From IMG/VR virus record IMGVR_UViG_3300046507_000397, positions 1 through 30,136 of that record: a DNA stretch of 30,136 bases; one strand, given 5' to 3'. Under the pieces are notes generated by a model that did no database searches, was not told the DNA's origin, and worked only from the letters and a program-made list of their open reading frames with translations. Of this stretch, positions 15,748 to 21,436 are shown in pieces. The stretch's first letter is position 1, and each line of letters begins with the position of its first letter. Position numbers and translations under genes: made by a program. The DNA is from a virus.

Positions 15748-15817
15748 TAAATTTCCCCTAGTCCCCCGCGCCATTCCCCCGCAGGCCTGCTATCCCATTG
15801 GTATCGCGTGCATTCAT

Positions 15818-15834
15818 CCGGTTATCATAACCGG
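15818..15834. promoter_or_regulatory. 17 bp perfect palindrome, operator candidate
   Basis: CCGGTTATCATAACCGG: 8 bp arms around a central C. Its core TTATCATAA recurs on the other strand inside the palindrome at 14432-14442, and TTATCAT recurs at 15901-15907 within GGATTATCATCC. Odd-length dyads of this size are typical binding sites for dimeric phage regulators. The protein is unknown; the MarR-like product at 19643 is one candidate. Confidence 0.6.
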
Positions 15835-15840
15835 CATTGG

Positions 15841-15900
15841 CATACGCGAGCGCGCATAGGCCGGGGACATACGAGGGCGCGTATAGGCCATGGCCGGGGA
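15841..15900. repeat. Imperfect tandem repeat (27 bp + 33 bp)
   Basis: The unit at 15841-15867 and the unit at 15868-15900 both begin CATACG, both contain GCGCRTATAGGCC-like sequence and both end GGGGA. The second has an extra ATGGCC block before its end. The repeat lies between two TTATCAT-containing sites and is therefore part of the same control region. Confidence 0.6.
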
Positions 15901-16050
15901 TTATCATCCGGGTATTAATCGCCTGTGATTATTGTGCGGATCAGTACATAATTGACGCAAAGGGGGCGGGATGTCGGGCCTTATATAGGTGACACCGGCT
16001 TTATGCCCCTAGGACGCCCAGAGCGCCCCGCTGATTCGTTCGTTTCCCTC

Positions 16051-16070
16051 AGGGCTAGTGGGATAGCCCT
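16051..16070. other. Short hairpin (7 bp stem, 6 nt loop)
   Basis: AGGGCTA and TAGCCCT form a perfect 7 bp stem around GTGGGA. No T-run follows on either strand, so it is not a standard intrinsic terminator. It could sit in the 5' leader of the early rightward transcript. Confidence 0.4.
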
Positions 16071-16225
16071 CGCCCCAATGGCCTCTCTACGGCCTCCCTA
16101 GCCCATCCGTATCCGCATAGCAGCCATGCATTCCCGCATGACGATTTCGGTTGCCACGGGGGGCCGGACGTGACCATGATGCGTTCACACAAGGCAATCA
16201 TTCACCACTAGGCACTGAGGACCAC

Positions 16226-16300
16226 ATGATCCTAATCGCACTCTTAGGCCTCGCAGCGGTCGCGGTCACGCAAATCGTCTACTTCACCATCGCTCAGTAA
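16226..16300 (+). CDS. 24-residue single-pass membrane peptide
   Basis: MILIALLGLAAVAVTQIVYF followed by TIAQ: almost the whole peptide is one hydrophobic helix. The ATG has a good ribosome site (TGAGG, 5 bp upstream). It is the first gene of the rightward early block and is followed at 10 bp by another 24-residue gene. Function unknown; tiny early membrane peptides in phages often modify host envelope functions, but nothing here shows that. Confidence 0.5.
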   Translation: MILIALLGLAAVAVTQIVYFTIAQ

Positions 16301-16310
16301 GGGGAACACA

Positions 16311-16385
16311 ATGAGCCACAAGCAAAAGCAAATCATCGCAGCAATCCGCAAGGCCGAATTGGCCGCATACCGCAACGGCAAGTGA
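16311..16385 (+). CDS. 24-residue basic peptide
   Basis: MSHKQKQIIAAIRKAELAAY followed by RNGK: a short amphipathic, lysine-rich helix. The ribosome site AAGGGG lies 6 bp before the ATG, which together with the tight spacing to its neighbours supports translation. No family recognised. A host-interacting early peptide is possible. Confidence 0.45.
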   Translation: MSHKQKQIIAAIRKAELAAYRNGK

Positions 16386-16397
16386 GAGGGGGCGGCA

Positions 16398-16568
16398 ATG
16401 CTTATATCCTTCCTGCAATTCTGGGCGCAACTGAACGTGGCACTCGCCGTCCGCGGTGAACCTGAGGCCCTCTATGGCGAGGCGCGGGATTGGTACGCCT
16501 CCCGCGTGTTCCCGGCCGTAGACGAGCGGCTAGTCAATCGCGTGATCAGTCAGCGCGCGCCCCTCTAG
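16398..16568 (+). CDS. 56-residue early protein, unknown
   Basis: The ATG at 16398 has a purine-rich GAGAGGGGG upstream. The product begins MLISFLQFWAQLNVALAVRG and continues with an acidic, aromatic helix (EPEALYGEARDWYASRVFPA). Its N-terminal 18 residues are hydrophobic and could lie on or in the membrane. No recognised family. The following 93 bp contain a dyad (GGCCCG with CGGGCC, about 16588-16621) and no gene. Confidence 0.5.
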   Translation: MLISFLQFWAQLNVALAVRGEPEALYGEARDWYASRVFPAVDERLVNRVISQRAPL

Positions 16569-16661
16569 CACCTAGCACCATACCCGAACGGCCCGCGGCG
16601 CATATGTGCTCCTACGGGCCTTAGGGCATTAGGAGACACACGCAACCGATAGGGGATCACC

Positions 16662-17054
16662 ATGGAATTGAACGTCACCCACATGATCGAGGCGATTAAC
16701 GACGCTCCGCCGCTAGTCGGCAGCATTGCCCAGTATGGGCCTGATGCAGCTGCAATGACCTGGGGCAACTCTAAGGCCTTTGGTCGTGAGCATCCGCTCT
16801 TGTCGACCGATGCGGAGCGTGAGGCCGCGCGGGATCACTTCCGCTCCTATGGCGCGTGGTCCGATGAAGAGATTGACGCATGGTCCGATGAGGAGCTGCA
16901 AGGCATCACGTGCCAAGAGGTTGCCCACCAGATCAGTGAATTGGAGATGTTCGCCACAGAGGAGGAATACCGCGAGGCGTCGGAGCGCGGCACCGTGAGC
17001 GGTCGCCTGTACAAAGGCGATGACGGCCAATGGTACTGTTATTTCGGGGACTAA
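16662..17054 (+). CDS. Acidic early protein, unknown
   Basis: 130 residues, rich in E and D, with WSDEEIDAWSDEELQGITCQ in the centre: a repeated WSDEE element (about residues 66-79). It ends with an aromatic YKGDDGQWYCYFGD. The ribosome site AGGGGA lies before the ATG. Small acidic early phage proteins are often DNA mimics or inhibitors of host enzymes, but this one has no recognisable fold. It is separated from the next gene by 50 bp with an AGGAG site. Confidence 0.6.
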   Translation: MELNVTHMIEAINDAPPLVGSIAQYGPDAAAMTWGNSKAFGREHPLLSTDAEREAARDHFRSYGAWSDEEIDAWSDEELQGITCQEVAHQISELEMFATEEEYREASERGTVSGRLYKGDDGQWYCYFGD

Positions 17055-17104
17055 CACCGCTCGAATTGCGTCCAATTAGCTGCCACATGATAGGAGTTTG
17101 ACAC

Positions 17105-17617
17105 ATGGCTAAGACTGACCGCACCCACATTGTTTGCCCTCTCACCAGCGAAGGCCTGACCATCACGCTGCAAGCGGTGCTCACCGAGGCCGCTAAGGAT
17201 CAGCGAGGCCAAGACGTATTCCACTGCACGCTCACCACGGATTATCCGGGCGAGATGGTTCTCACCTATCGCATGGGCACGGGCCATCGCGTGACGGGCT
17301 TTGCGAACAAGCGCCTTCGCTATCCTGCCACGGTGAACGATTGGGAACGCTCGCGCCCCGTAGCCCCCACGGTTGCCTCGGTGCTCACCAGCATCGGCAT
17401 GGATTGCCAGACGACCCGCGAGATGCCGCGCGATGAAGCGGAGGCCTGCGATTGGATTGTGGCCGAGATGGGCCTCGGGGACACGGGCAAGCCTGGGGAC
17501 ACGCTCCGCATGGTCCGCGCGCTCAATAAGCAACTCGACGACCTGCGGGCCTTGCTGCGTCACACGGGCGCTGATGTTGATCACTTCGCCGATTGGGCCG
17601 CTGGGTTGGAGGGCTGA
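17105..17617 (+). CDS. Early protein of 170 residues, unknown
   Basis: Begins MAKTDRTHIVCPLTSEGLTI; the first 75 residues look like a beta-sheet domain (DVFHCTLTTDYPGEMVLTYR, then MGTGHRVTGF). The second half is helical: PTVASVLTSIGMDCQTTREM, then DEAEACDWIVAEMGLGDTGK, ending in a DDLRALLRHTGADVDHFADW helix. A clear AGGAG lies 8 bp before the ATG. No enzyme motif recognised. It is followed after 3 bp by the next gene, whose GGAGG ribosome site is inside this gene's end, so the two are probably co-translated. Confidence 0.65.
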   Translation: MAKTDRTHIVCPLTSEGLTITLQAVLTEAAKDQRGQDVFHCTLTTDYPGEMVLTYRMGTGHRVTGFANKRLRYPATVNDWERSRPVAPTVASVLTSIGMDCQTTREMPRDEAEACDWIVAEMGLGDTGKPGDTLRMVRALNKQLDDLRALLRHTGADVDHFADWAAGLEG

Positions 17618-17620
17618 GCC

Positions 17621-17923
17621 ATGACGATCCTCAATCAACGCACCGCGCTGGGCACTGAGCTATCCGCCGCCGATCAACGGTACGTGCTGTCGGCTTTCAC
17701 TCATCGCTTCACGCGTGACCACAAGCCCGCATGGGCCCGCAAGCCCCGCGCGGATGGCACGGCGTATCCTGTGCAGTTCGCATCGGATGCCGACTGGCTC
17801 GCCCATACGCGCTTCGTGGTGACCAAATCGGGCCGCGTGTCCCGCAAGGCCTGCGAGTGCCAGTCTAGCCCTACGTGGCCGGATGGTCGCCCAGGCCTGC
17901 CCAATCCCTTCGTCGCCGCCTGA
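17621..17923 (+). CDS. 100-residue early protein, unknown
   Basis: Strong ribosome site (GGAGG, 8 bp before the ATG). Contains HRFTRDHKPAWARKPRADGT and FASDADWLAHTRFVVTKSGR, then the CECQSSPTWPDGRPGLPNPF tail. Basic and Trp-rich, with a single CxC pair. I associate the DADWLAHTRFVVTKSGRV style with short phage proteins of unknown role. No function assigned. Confidence 0.6.
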   Translation: MTILNQRTALGTELSAADQRYVLSAFTHRFTRDHKPAWARKPRADGTAYPVQFASDADWLAHTRFVVTKSGRVSRKACECQSSPTWPDGRPGLPNPFVAA

Positions 17924-17938
17924 CCAGCCCGAAACCTA

Positions 17939-17982
17939 GGGGAGCCCCACGCTCCCCAATGGTCGCCGCGTGTCCGCGCGGC
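17939..17982. other. Two adjacent hairpins between early genes
   Basis: Hairpin 1: GGGGAGC (17939-17945) and GCTCCCC (17951-17957) with loop CCCAC. Hairpin 2: GCCGCG (17965-17970) and CGCGGC (17977-17982) with a 6 nt loop. No T-run follows, so attenuation or transcript processing fits better than full termination. Confidence 0.45.
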
Positions 17983-18035
17983 CTGATGATGGGCAATGCC
18001 TCTATCAGCAAACACTAGGAAACAAGGGGTTTCCG

Positions 18036-18263
18036 ATGCGAACACACAAAGGCGTTTACTACTTCCCGACGTTCGACGCGGCCCGCGATTACGCCATGTC
18101 TCACCATTGGCCGCGTGATCGCATCATCTTCTACACACTGGGCTGGGCGATACAGCGCGGGATCTCAGGCGACTACATTGGTCCCGCGAGCGCGTCCGAA
18201 CGCGAGGACCGCGAGGCCCTGCAGTCTCTCGCCGACCTGGAGCAATCCCGCGATGCAGTCTGA
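18036..18263 (+). CDS. 75-residue early protein, unknown
   Basis: Start chosen at ATG 18036 because AAGGGG lies 6 bp upstream; the frame is open further upstream, but that part covers the two hairpins. The product has an aromatic first half (HKGVYYFPTFDAARDYAMSH then WPRDRIIFYTLGWAIQRGIS) and a charged helical tail. This resembles the small phage proteins that carry YYFP..eAA..YA in the first 20 residues. Unknown function. Confidence 0.6.
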   Translation: MRTHKGVYYFPTFDAARDYAMSHHWPRDRIIFYTLGWAIQRGISGDYIGPASASEREDREALQSLADLEQSRDAV

Positions 18264-18345
18264 TACCTGGGCTTTCTCATTCGGTGTCGCGCTGTGGCTT
18301 GGTGCCATGGCGTGGGGCATTGGGTTCATTGTGAGGTTCATATGA
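18253..18345 (+). CDS. 30-residue single-pass membrane peptide
   Basis: MQSDTWAFSFGVALWLGAMA then WGIGFIVRFI: one Trp-rich hydrophobic helix. It overlaps the previous gene by 11 bp and the next by 4 bp (ATGA), as in a translationally coupled series. Unknown role. Confidence 0.5.
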   Translation: MQSDTWAFSFGVALWLGAMAWGIGFIVRFI

Positions 18346-18704
18346 CAACTAAACCACATACGCACTTATCTGCCGACACGGCGCATGTTCTCAACGAATG
18401 GGCTGATCTTGGTAGCAACGCGCTCCAGTGGCTCAAAAATATCAAGGACGGCATATCGACGGCAGATGAAGCACTTGCGGACATGCAGTTTGATTATGAC
18501 CGCGTGCTGGCCCTGTCCCGCGCAGAACCGCAGGCATTGAGCGTGACGGATGAGGAATGGCAGCGCGCGCTCGACTGCGCCATGTCCTGCCTCAAGCCAC
18601 CGCTCTACGTCAGCCGCAGCGCAATGGATAACGCCATGCAGCACGCTTTCGGGATGCTGTCACTGGCGGTGACGCGCCCACAGCCCCGAGGTCCCCATGA
18701 CTGA
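18342..18704 (+). CDS. 120-residue early protein, unknown
   Basis: ATG at 18342, within the stop of the preceding peptide, with GAGG 5 bp upstream. Helical and mildly acidic: NEWADLGSNALQWLKNIKDG, then STADEALADMQFDYDRVLAL and EEWQRALDCAMSCLKPP. Ends with a Pro/Arg-rich tail. No motif recognised. Confidence 0.6.
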   Translation: MTTKPHTHLSADTAHVLNEWADLGSNALQWLKNIKDGISTADEALADMQFDYDRVLALSRAEPQALSVTDEEWQRALDCAMSCLKPPLYVSRSAMDNAMQHAFGMLSLAVTRPQPRGPHD

Positions 18705-18933
18705 CCAATGGCAACACTGGATCGATAAGGCCTTCCTGGCTGGCTGGCGTGTCCGCTGGTGCGATGACGTCGAGGGGCATGTGATTGTGTCCCCGGCGCG
18801 CCCCAGGCATCCCAGCGTGTCCCTGGGCCACTACACGGACGAACGCGCGGCATGGCGCGCCGCCGCGAACCTTGCGCACTTGCAGCATTGTAGGGATCCG
18901 ACCCATACAAAGGTTGCAGAGTTTTCCCGGTAG
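18697..18933 (+). CDS. 78-residue early protein, unknown
   Basis: Overlaps the previous gene by 8 bp. Small alpha/beta domain: HWIDKAFLAGWRVRWCDDVE, then HVIVSPARPRHPSVSLGHYT and ERAAWRAAANLAHLQHC. The last codons pass through a -10-like TAGAAT at 18931-18936 with no matching -35. Unknown role; last gene before the 18934-19046 control region. Confidence 0.55.
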   Translation: MTDQWQHWIDKAFLAGWRVRWCDDVEGHVIVSPARPRHPSVSLGHYTDERAAWRAAANLAHLQHCRDPTHTKVAEFSR

Positions 18934-18951
18934 AATACTGCCATGCTGATT

Positions 18952-18991
18952 TGTCACTTGACCACGGGTCGGGCGGGACTCAAAAGTGGCA
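18952..18991. promoter_or_regulatory. Inverted pair of TGYCACTT elements, operator candidate
   Basis: TGTCACTTGA (18952-18961) and, on the opposite strand, TGCCACTTTTGA (18980-18991) face each other over 18 bp upstream of the gene at 19047. The first copy overlaps a TTGACC (-35-like, 18958-18963), although no convincing -10 follows. The same element recurs at 19430 and around attP (21289, 21358, 21437). Confidence 0.45.
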
Positions 18992-19046
18992 ATTGGAAGG
19001 CGCACAACCCACAATAACTTAACATAAAAGCAGCGGTAATCTGGCA

Positions 19047-19424
19047 ATGAAACCCACGTTCACACTCGACAGCAATAGCCGTGCCCAATCCGACGTGAAG
19101 TCTAAGGTCCTGGCCCATGACATCACCGTAGGGACACCCGTGATCACAACGGCCCCCTACGTCACCGAGCGCGGCGTGCTGCCCACGGCTTCTAAAGGTT
19201 TCGTGAAGTACATTGATGAAACCACAAGCGAGGTGGGGATACTTATGGAAGGCATGGAGCCGGCGCTGGTGCACTGGGATAACATGCTGGTGCTGGTGCC
19301 ATACGACACTGAGGATCTGCTGGCTGTGCTGGAGTTCCAGAGGGCGAAGGGGGCCACCGAGCGGCGCCTGTTGACTTACGCGGGGATTGCGGCGGCGTAT
19401 CTGTTTGCCCTGTTTCAGCCTTGA
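19047..19424 (+). CDS. 125-residue protein with C-terminal membrane helix
   Basis: The N-terminal 95 residues look beta-rich and soluble (VGTPVITTAPYVTERGVLPT, then KGFVKYIDETTSEVGILMEG). The last about 20 residues (RLLTYAGIAAAYLFALFQP) form one membrane helix, so the protein is probably tail-anchored with its domain in the cytoplasm. No family recognised. TGCCACTT-type elements lie both before (18952-18991) and after it (19430), suggesting its own transcription unit. Confidence 0.6.
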   Translation: MKPTFTLDSNSRAQSDVKSKVLAHDITVGTPVITTAPYVTERGVLPTASKGFVKYIDETTSEVGILMEGMEPALVHWDNMLVLVPYDTEDLLAVLEFQRAKGATERRLLTYAGIAAAYLFALFQP

Positions 19425-19429
19425 AAAGC

Positions 19430-19442
19430 TGCCATTTGACTA
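19430..19442 (+). promoter_or_regulatory. TGCCATTTGACT element: -35-like hexamer overlapped by operator-like repeat
   Basis: TGCCATTTGA at 19430-19439 is a close copy of the TGCCACTTGT repeats at attP. The overlapping TTGACT (19437-19442) is a near-consensus -35. The -10 would fall near 19460-19466 (TGCTTA), which is weak. Transcription would enter the small membrane gene at 19504 and the regulator at 19643. Confidence 0.4.
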
Positions 19443-19468
19443 AAGACGTGCACGGTGCAATGCTTAAG

Positions 19469-19484
19469 GTTCCGTGTACGGAAC
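19469..19484. promoter_or_regulatory. 16 bp dyad GTTCCGT-GT-ACGGAAC
   Basis: Perfect 7 bp arms with a 2 bp spacer, directly downstream of the possible -10 and 20 bp before the ATG at 19504. The short spacer makes a protein-binding dyad more likely than an RNA hairpin. A site for the MarR-like product encoded nearby would fit autoregulation, which is inference. Confidence 0.5.
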
Positions 19485-19503
19485 GAAAGGGGAGGTAAGG
19501 CCG

Positions 19504-19623
19504 ATGGCTACACTAGGTTTCATCTTGGTATTTGGGGCGTGCGTCTTGGCGGCTTTACCTTGTCGGGGATTGATCAACGTATCCGTATTCATTCTGGGGC
19601 TCATTTTCATCTATCGAGGCTAG
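19504..19623 (+). CDS. 39-residue membrane peptide
   Basis: MATLGFILVFGACVLAALPC then RGLINVSVFILGLIFIYRG: two short hydrophobic helices joined by a PCRG turn. A strong ribosome site (GGGGAGG) lies upstream. It precedes the regulator by about 20 bp and is probably co-transcribed with it. Unknown function. Confidence 0.55.
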   Translation: MATLGFILVFGACVLAALPCRGLINVSVFILGLIFIYRG

Positions 19624-19642
19624 TATAGCAGGAGTGCCGATT

Positions 19643-20038
19643 ATGGAGACTGTGTTGATGGACCACGTTAAGCCCTCGATCCCCGAGCGCGAGATTGAGA
19701 ACTGGGAGGTCATGTTGGCTTCCATAGGTCCTTGGTTCAACCTAGGGCACGGCGTGCCACCTATTGCCTACATCCGCGCATTTGCACTGGTGGCAAGCAA
19801 AGAGGGCCTGACTGTTGCCGAGTATGCCGAGCGGGCGGGCATTGCGCCCACCGTGATGACGCGCAACCTGCTCGACCTGGGCGAGGTGAACAGGCAGCGA
19901 GAGGCGGGCCTAGGGCTGATCGTGCAGGAGCGCGACCCGTTCGACCTGCGCAAGCACAGGGCGCGCCTGACGGCCAAGGGCCGCAAGCTATCGCACGACC
20001 TCGACTTGGCCTACAGCCGCATCAGGGGCCGCAAGTGA
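19643..20038 (+). CDS. MarR-like winged-helix transcriptional regulator
   Basis: 131 residues from the ATG at 19643, which has AGGAG 8 bp upstream; a GTG at 19634 is too close to that site. The helix-turn-helix is at about residues 56-80 (LTVAEYAERAGIAPTVMTRN, then LLDLG). The wing follows: QERDPFDLRKHRARLTAKGR, the D-R-H-R-LT-KG pattern of MarR proteins. MarR proteins bind DNA dyads as dimers. This is the only clear regulator beside the integrase; no CI-like or Cro-like protein was found, so it is the best candidate for control of lysogeny or early promoters. Its targets are unknown; nearby dyads are at 19469, 15818 and 14432. Confidence 0.75.
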   Translation: METVLMDHVKPSIPEREIENWEVMLASIGPWFNLGHGVPPIAYIRAFALVASKEGLTVAEYAERAGIAPTVMTRNLLDLGEVNRQREAGLGLIVQERDPFDLRKHRARLTAKGRKLSHDLDLAYSRIRGRK

Positions 20039-20130
20039 ACTGGCTCCTCGACTATGACGCGGTGCTGGTGCTGGGGGTGCTCTTGGCGATGCACTTAATG
20101 GCGGGCGAGATAAGACGTCGGATCAGATGA
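20035..20130 (+). CDS. 31-residue membrane peptide, GTG start
   Basis: The GTG overlaps the stop of the regulator gene (GTGA), with AGGGG 6 bp upstream. MNWLLDYDAVLVLGVLLAMH then LMAGEIRRRIR: one helix followed by a basic tail, suggesting N-out/C-in orientation. Sits between the regulator and integrase genes, so probably co-expressed. Function unknown. Confidence 0.45.
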   Translation: MNWLLDYDAVLVLGVLLAMHLMAGEIRRRIR

Positions 20131-20151
20131 TGGCAGAAGAGGGAATGGCCT

Positions 20152-21285
20152 ATGTCCTACACTGAGAAGCGCAACGGCAAGCCCACGGGCGTCCACATCG
20201 GCGAGGTGTATCGCAAGGGCCGCACGTTCCGGCGCCGGTTCACCACCAAGAAGGACGCGGACGGCTACGAGCTGTATGTGAAGCTGACCGGCGAGGAGCC
20301 GCCTCGGCTCGACAACACGCAGTCCACGGGCGCCCCCACGTTCGCCGAGGTCACCGAGAAGGCCAAGGCCAAGGGAGGCCCCAAGGGCAAGTGGAAGGCC
20401 GGCCGCGACGGGAGCCTGATGCAGCGCCTGGACTTCTGCGTGACCGTGATCGGCACCTACGAGGTCCCCCAGGTCACCAGGGCGGTCCTGGGGCTCATTG
20501 TGGAGCGTCTGGAGAAGAAGCCGGCCAGCACCACCCGCAAGCGCCCCCTGTCGCCGGCGACGATCAACCGCTACCTCGCCGCGGCGCATGCTGTGCTCAC
20601 ATTCGCGCACCGGGAGAACATCATGTCCGAGCGGCCCCCCGAGGCGCCCTACCTTGAGGAGGAGCCCACCCGCAAGGCCCGTGACATCCTGCAGATCGGC
20701 CAGGACGAGGTGGTGTTCCGGCTGATGCGTGAGGCCGGCCACGAGGTCGATGCGCTGTGCTGCGAGTTCCTGCTCGAGACCGGGTTCCGCCGCGGGGAGC
20801 TGCTGCGGAAACTGACGCCCGAACAGATCACCATCGAACAGGTGATGGACGAAGACGGAACGCCTGTTCCTGTGGGGGTGGCAAGGCTTCATAAGGGACA
20901 GACGAAGAACAATAAGGGCCGTGTGGCAATCCTTTCGGCCGACTTGGCGAAGAACATCAGGGCTCTAATTGCGACCAAAAGCCTGCCAGATGGCTTGCTT
21001 CTGTTAAGGCACTTCCAAAATGCGTGCGCGGCTGCGGGGTACACTGGAAACCTCGTTCTGCACTCGCTGCGCCATACACGCAATACGCGTCTCCGTAAGG
21101 CGGGCATCACAATGGAAATGCGCAAGCGTTTACTTGGACATATGAGCGACGACGTCAACGAGATCTATAACCACACGGACCTTGAGGATCACCTCGTGGT
21201 TGCGAAAAAAGTCGAGGAGTATGCGGGGGACCGGCGCAAAAAAGTCCTCAAAGCGGAAGTTGTTGCATTCGGAAAAGTGAGCTGA
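20152..21285 (+). CDS. int: Tyrosine-family site-specific integrase
   Basis: 377 residues. The N-terminus (KGRTFRRRFTTKKDADGYEL) resembles an arm-type DNA-binding domain, about residues 90-165 a core-binding SAM-like domain, and 180-350 the catalytic domain. Catalytic set: R213 in ETGFRRGEL, K252 in KGQTKNNKGR, H304 and R307 in HSLRHTR, H330 in LLGHMSDD and the nucleophile Y339 in NEIYNH. It would integrate the phage at the tRNA-Cys-like core 18 bp downstream of its stop. The ATG at 20152 has AGAGGGA upstream. The first two thirds are about 65-70% GC, but from about 20820 the GC drops to about 50-57% with different codon choice, suggesting a recombined C-terminal part. Confidence 0.93.
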   Translation: MSYTEKRNGKPTGVHIGEVYRKGRTFRRRFTTKKDADGYELYVKLTGEEPPRLDNTQSTGAPTFAEVTEKAKAKGGPKGKWKAGRDGSLMQRLDFCVTVIGTYEVPQVTRAVLGLIVERLEKKPASTTRKRPLSPATINRYLAAAHAVLTFAHRENIMSERPPEAPYLEEEPTRKARDILQIGQDEVVFRLMREAGHEVDALCCEFLLETGFRRGELLRKLTPEQITIEQVMDEDGTPVPVGVARLHKGQTKNNKGRVAILSADLAKNIRALIATKSLPDGLLLLRHFQNACAAAGYTGNLVLHSLRHTRNTRLRKAGITMEMRKRLLGHMSDDVNEIYNHTDLEDHLVVAKKVEEYAGDRRKKVLKAEVVAFGKVS

Positions 21286-21288
21286 TAC

Positions 21289-21298
21289 AGCCACTTGT
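21289..21298 (+). promoter_or_regulatory. Arm-type repeat 1 (AGCCACTTGT)
   Basis: Shares GCCACTTGT exactly with the copy at 21359-21367. Lies between the int stop and the tRNA-Cys-like core, the normal place for an integrase arm site. Could also bind a regulator. Confidence 0.5.
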
Positions 21299-21303
21299 GT
21301 TGG

Positions 21304-21345
21304 GGCCACGTGGCGGAGTGGTTACGCGCCGGTCTGCAAAACCGA
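21304..21345 (+). other. attP: attP core: 5' half of a tRNA-Cys gene (GCA anticodon)
   Basis: The segment folds as the 5' part of a tRNA-Cys. GGCCACG (21304-21310) would be the acceptor 5' strand, then TG. The D-arm is GCG/CGC with loop GAGTGGTTA. The anticodon arm is CCGGT-CTGCAAA-ACCGA with GCA at 21336-21338. After 21345 there is no T-arm (no GTTCGA) and no matching acceptor 3' strand, so it is not a working tRNA. It lies 18 bp after the integrase gene. A crossover in the anticodon arm would join this 5' half to the host 3' half and rebuild the tRNA at the int end. Confidence 0.75.
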
Positions 21346-21357
21346 GTGTCGAGTAAC

Positions 21358-21368
21358 TGCCACTTGTA
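21358..21368 (+). promoter_or_regulatory. Arm-type/operator repeat 2 (TGCCACTTGTA)
   Basis: On the RNA polymerase side of the core. It overlaps the -35 hexamer TTGTAA (21364-21369) of the promoter before the RNA polymerase gene, so a protein bound here would block that promoter. Confidence 0.55.
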
Positions 21369-21391
21369 AATCCAATTTCCCTCCCTATAAG
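21364..21391 (+). promoter_or_regulatory. Sigma70-type promoter for the RNA polymerase gene
   Basis: -35 TTGTAA (21364-21369, 4 of 6), 16 bp spacer, -10 TATAAG (21386-21391, 5 of 6). Transcription would begin near 21398, about 63 bp before the RNA polymerase ATG. It lies downstream of the attP core and so stays with this gene after integration. Confidence 0.6.
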
Positions 21392-21397
21392 AACACC

Positions 21398-21422
21398 CAG
21401 GGTCGCTTCGGCGGCCCTGTTT
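21398..21422 (+). terminator. UUCG hairpin with TTT tail: weak terminator or 5' mRNA stem
   Basis: CAGGGTCGC (21398-21406) and GCGGCCCTG (21411-21419) pair over 9 bp with one G-T wobble around a TTCG tetraloop, followed by TTT. The short T-run makes termination weak. It begins where the promoter at 21364-21391 should start transcription, so it could also be a stabilising 5' stem of the RNA polymerase mRNA. Confidence 0.6.
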
Positions 21423-21436
21423 CACGACCGAATACC

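Larger units (their letters stand above)
15440..16225. other. Divergent non-coding region between structural and early genes
   Basis: 786 bp without a believable gene, separating leftward structural genes from rightward early genes. It should contain promoters in both directions and possibly an origin. It holds an array of ATGGGACCC repeats (15561-15747), a 17 bp palindrome (15818-15834), a tandem repeat (15841-15900), a TTGACG box (15952-15957) without a well-spaced -10, a stretch resembling the upstream half of the SP6 promoter (15983-15995) and a small hairpin (16051-16070). A 66-codon open frame over the repeats (15561-15761) looks spurious. Confidence 0.75.

Noticed and set aside
15561-15761. 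66-codon open frame in the divergent region
   Set aside because: It consists mainly of the ATGGGACCC repeats (MGP, DGT) and Pro runs; no ribosome site; better explained as repeat DNA.
15952-15987. Sigma70 promoter TTGACG ... TATATA
   Set aside because: The spacing is 24 bp, too long for a normal sigma70 promoter.
15440-16225. CRISPR array or integron-like repeats
   Set aside because: The repeats are 9 bp or a single tandem duplication with no regular spacers.
17970-18035. Longer N-terminus for the 75-residue gene at 18036
   Set aside because: The upstream GTG lies in a hairpin without a ribosome site, while ATG 18036 has AAGGGG at good spacing.
21304-21376. Complete tRNA-Cys gene
   Set aside because: There is no T-arm (GTTCGA) and no strand complementary to the 5' acceptor GGCCACG, so only the 5' half is present.
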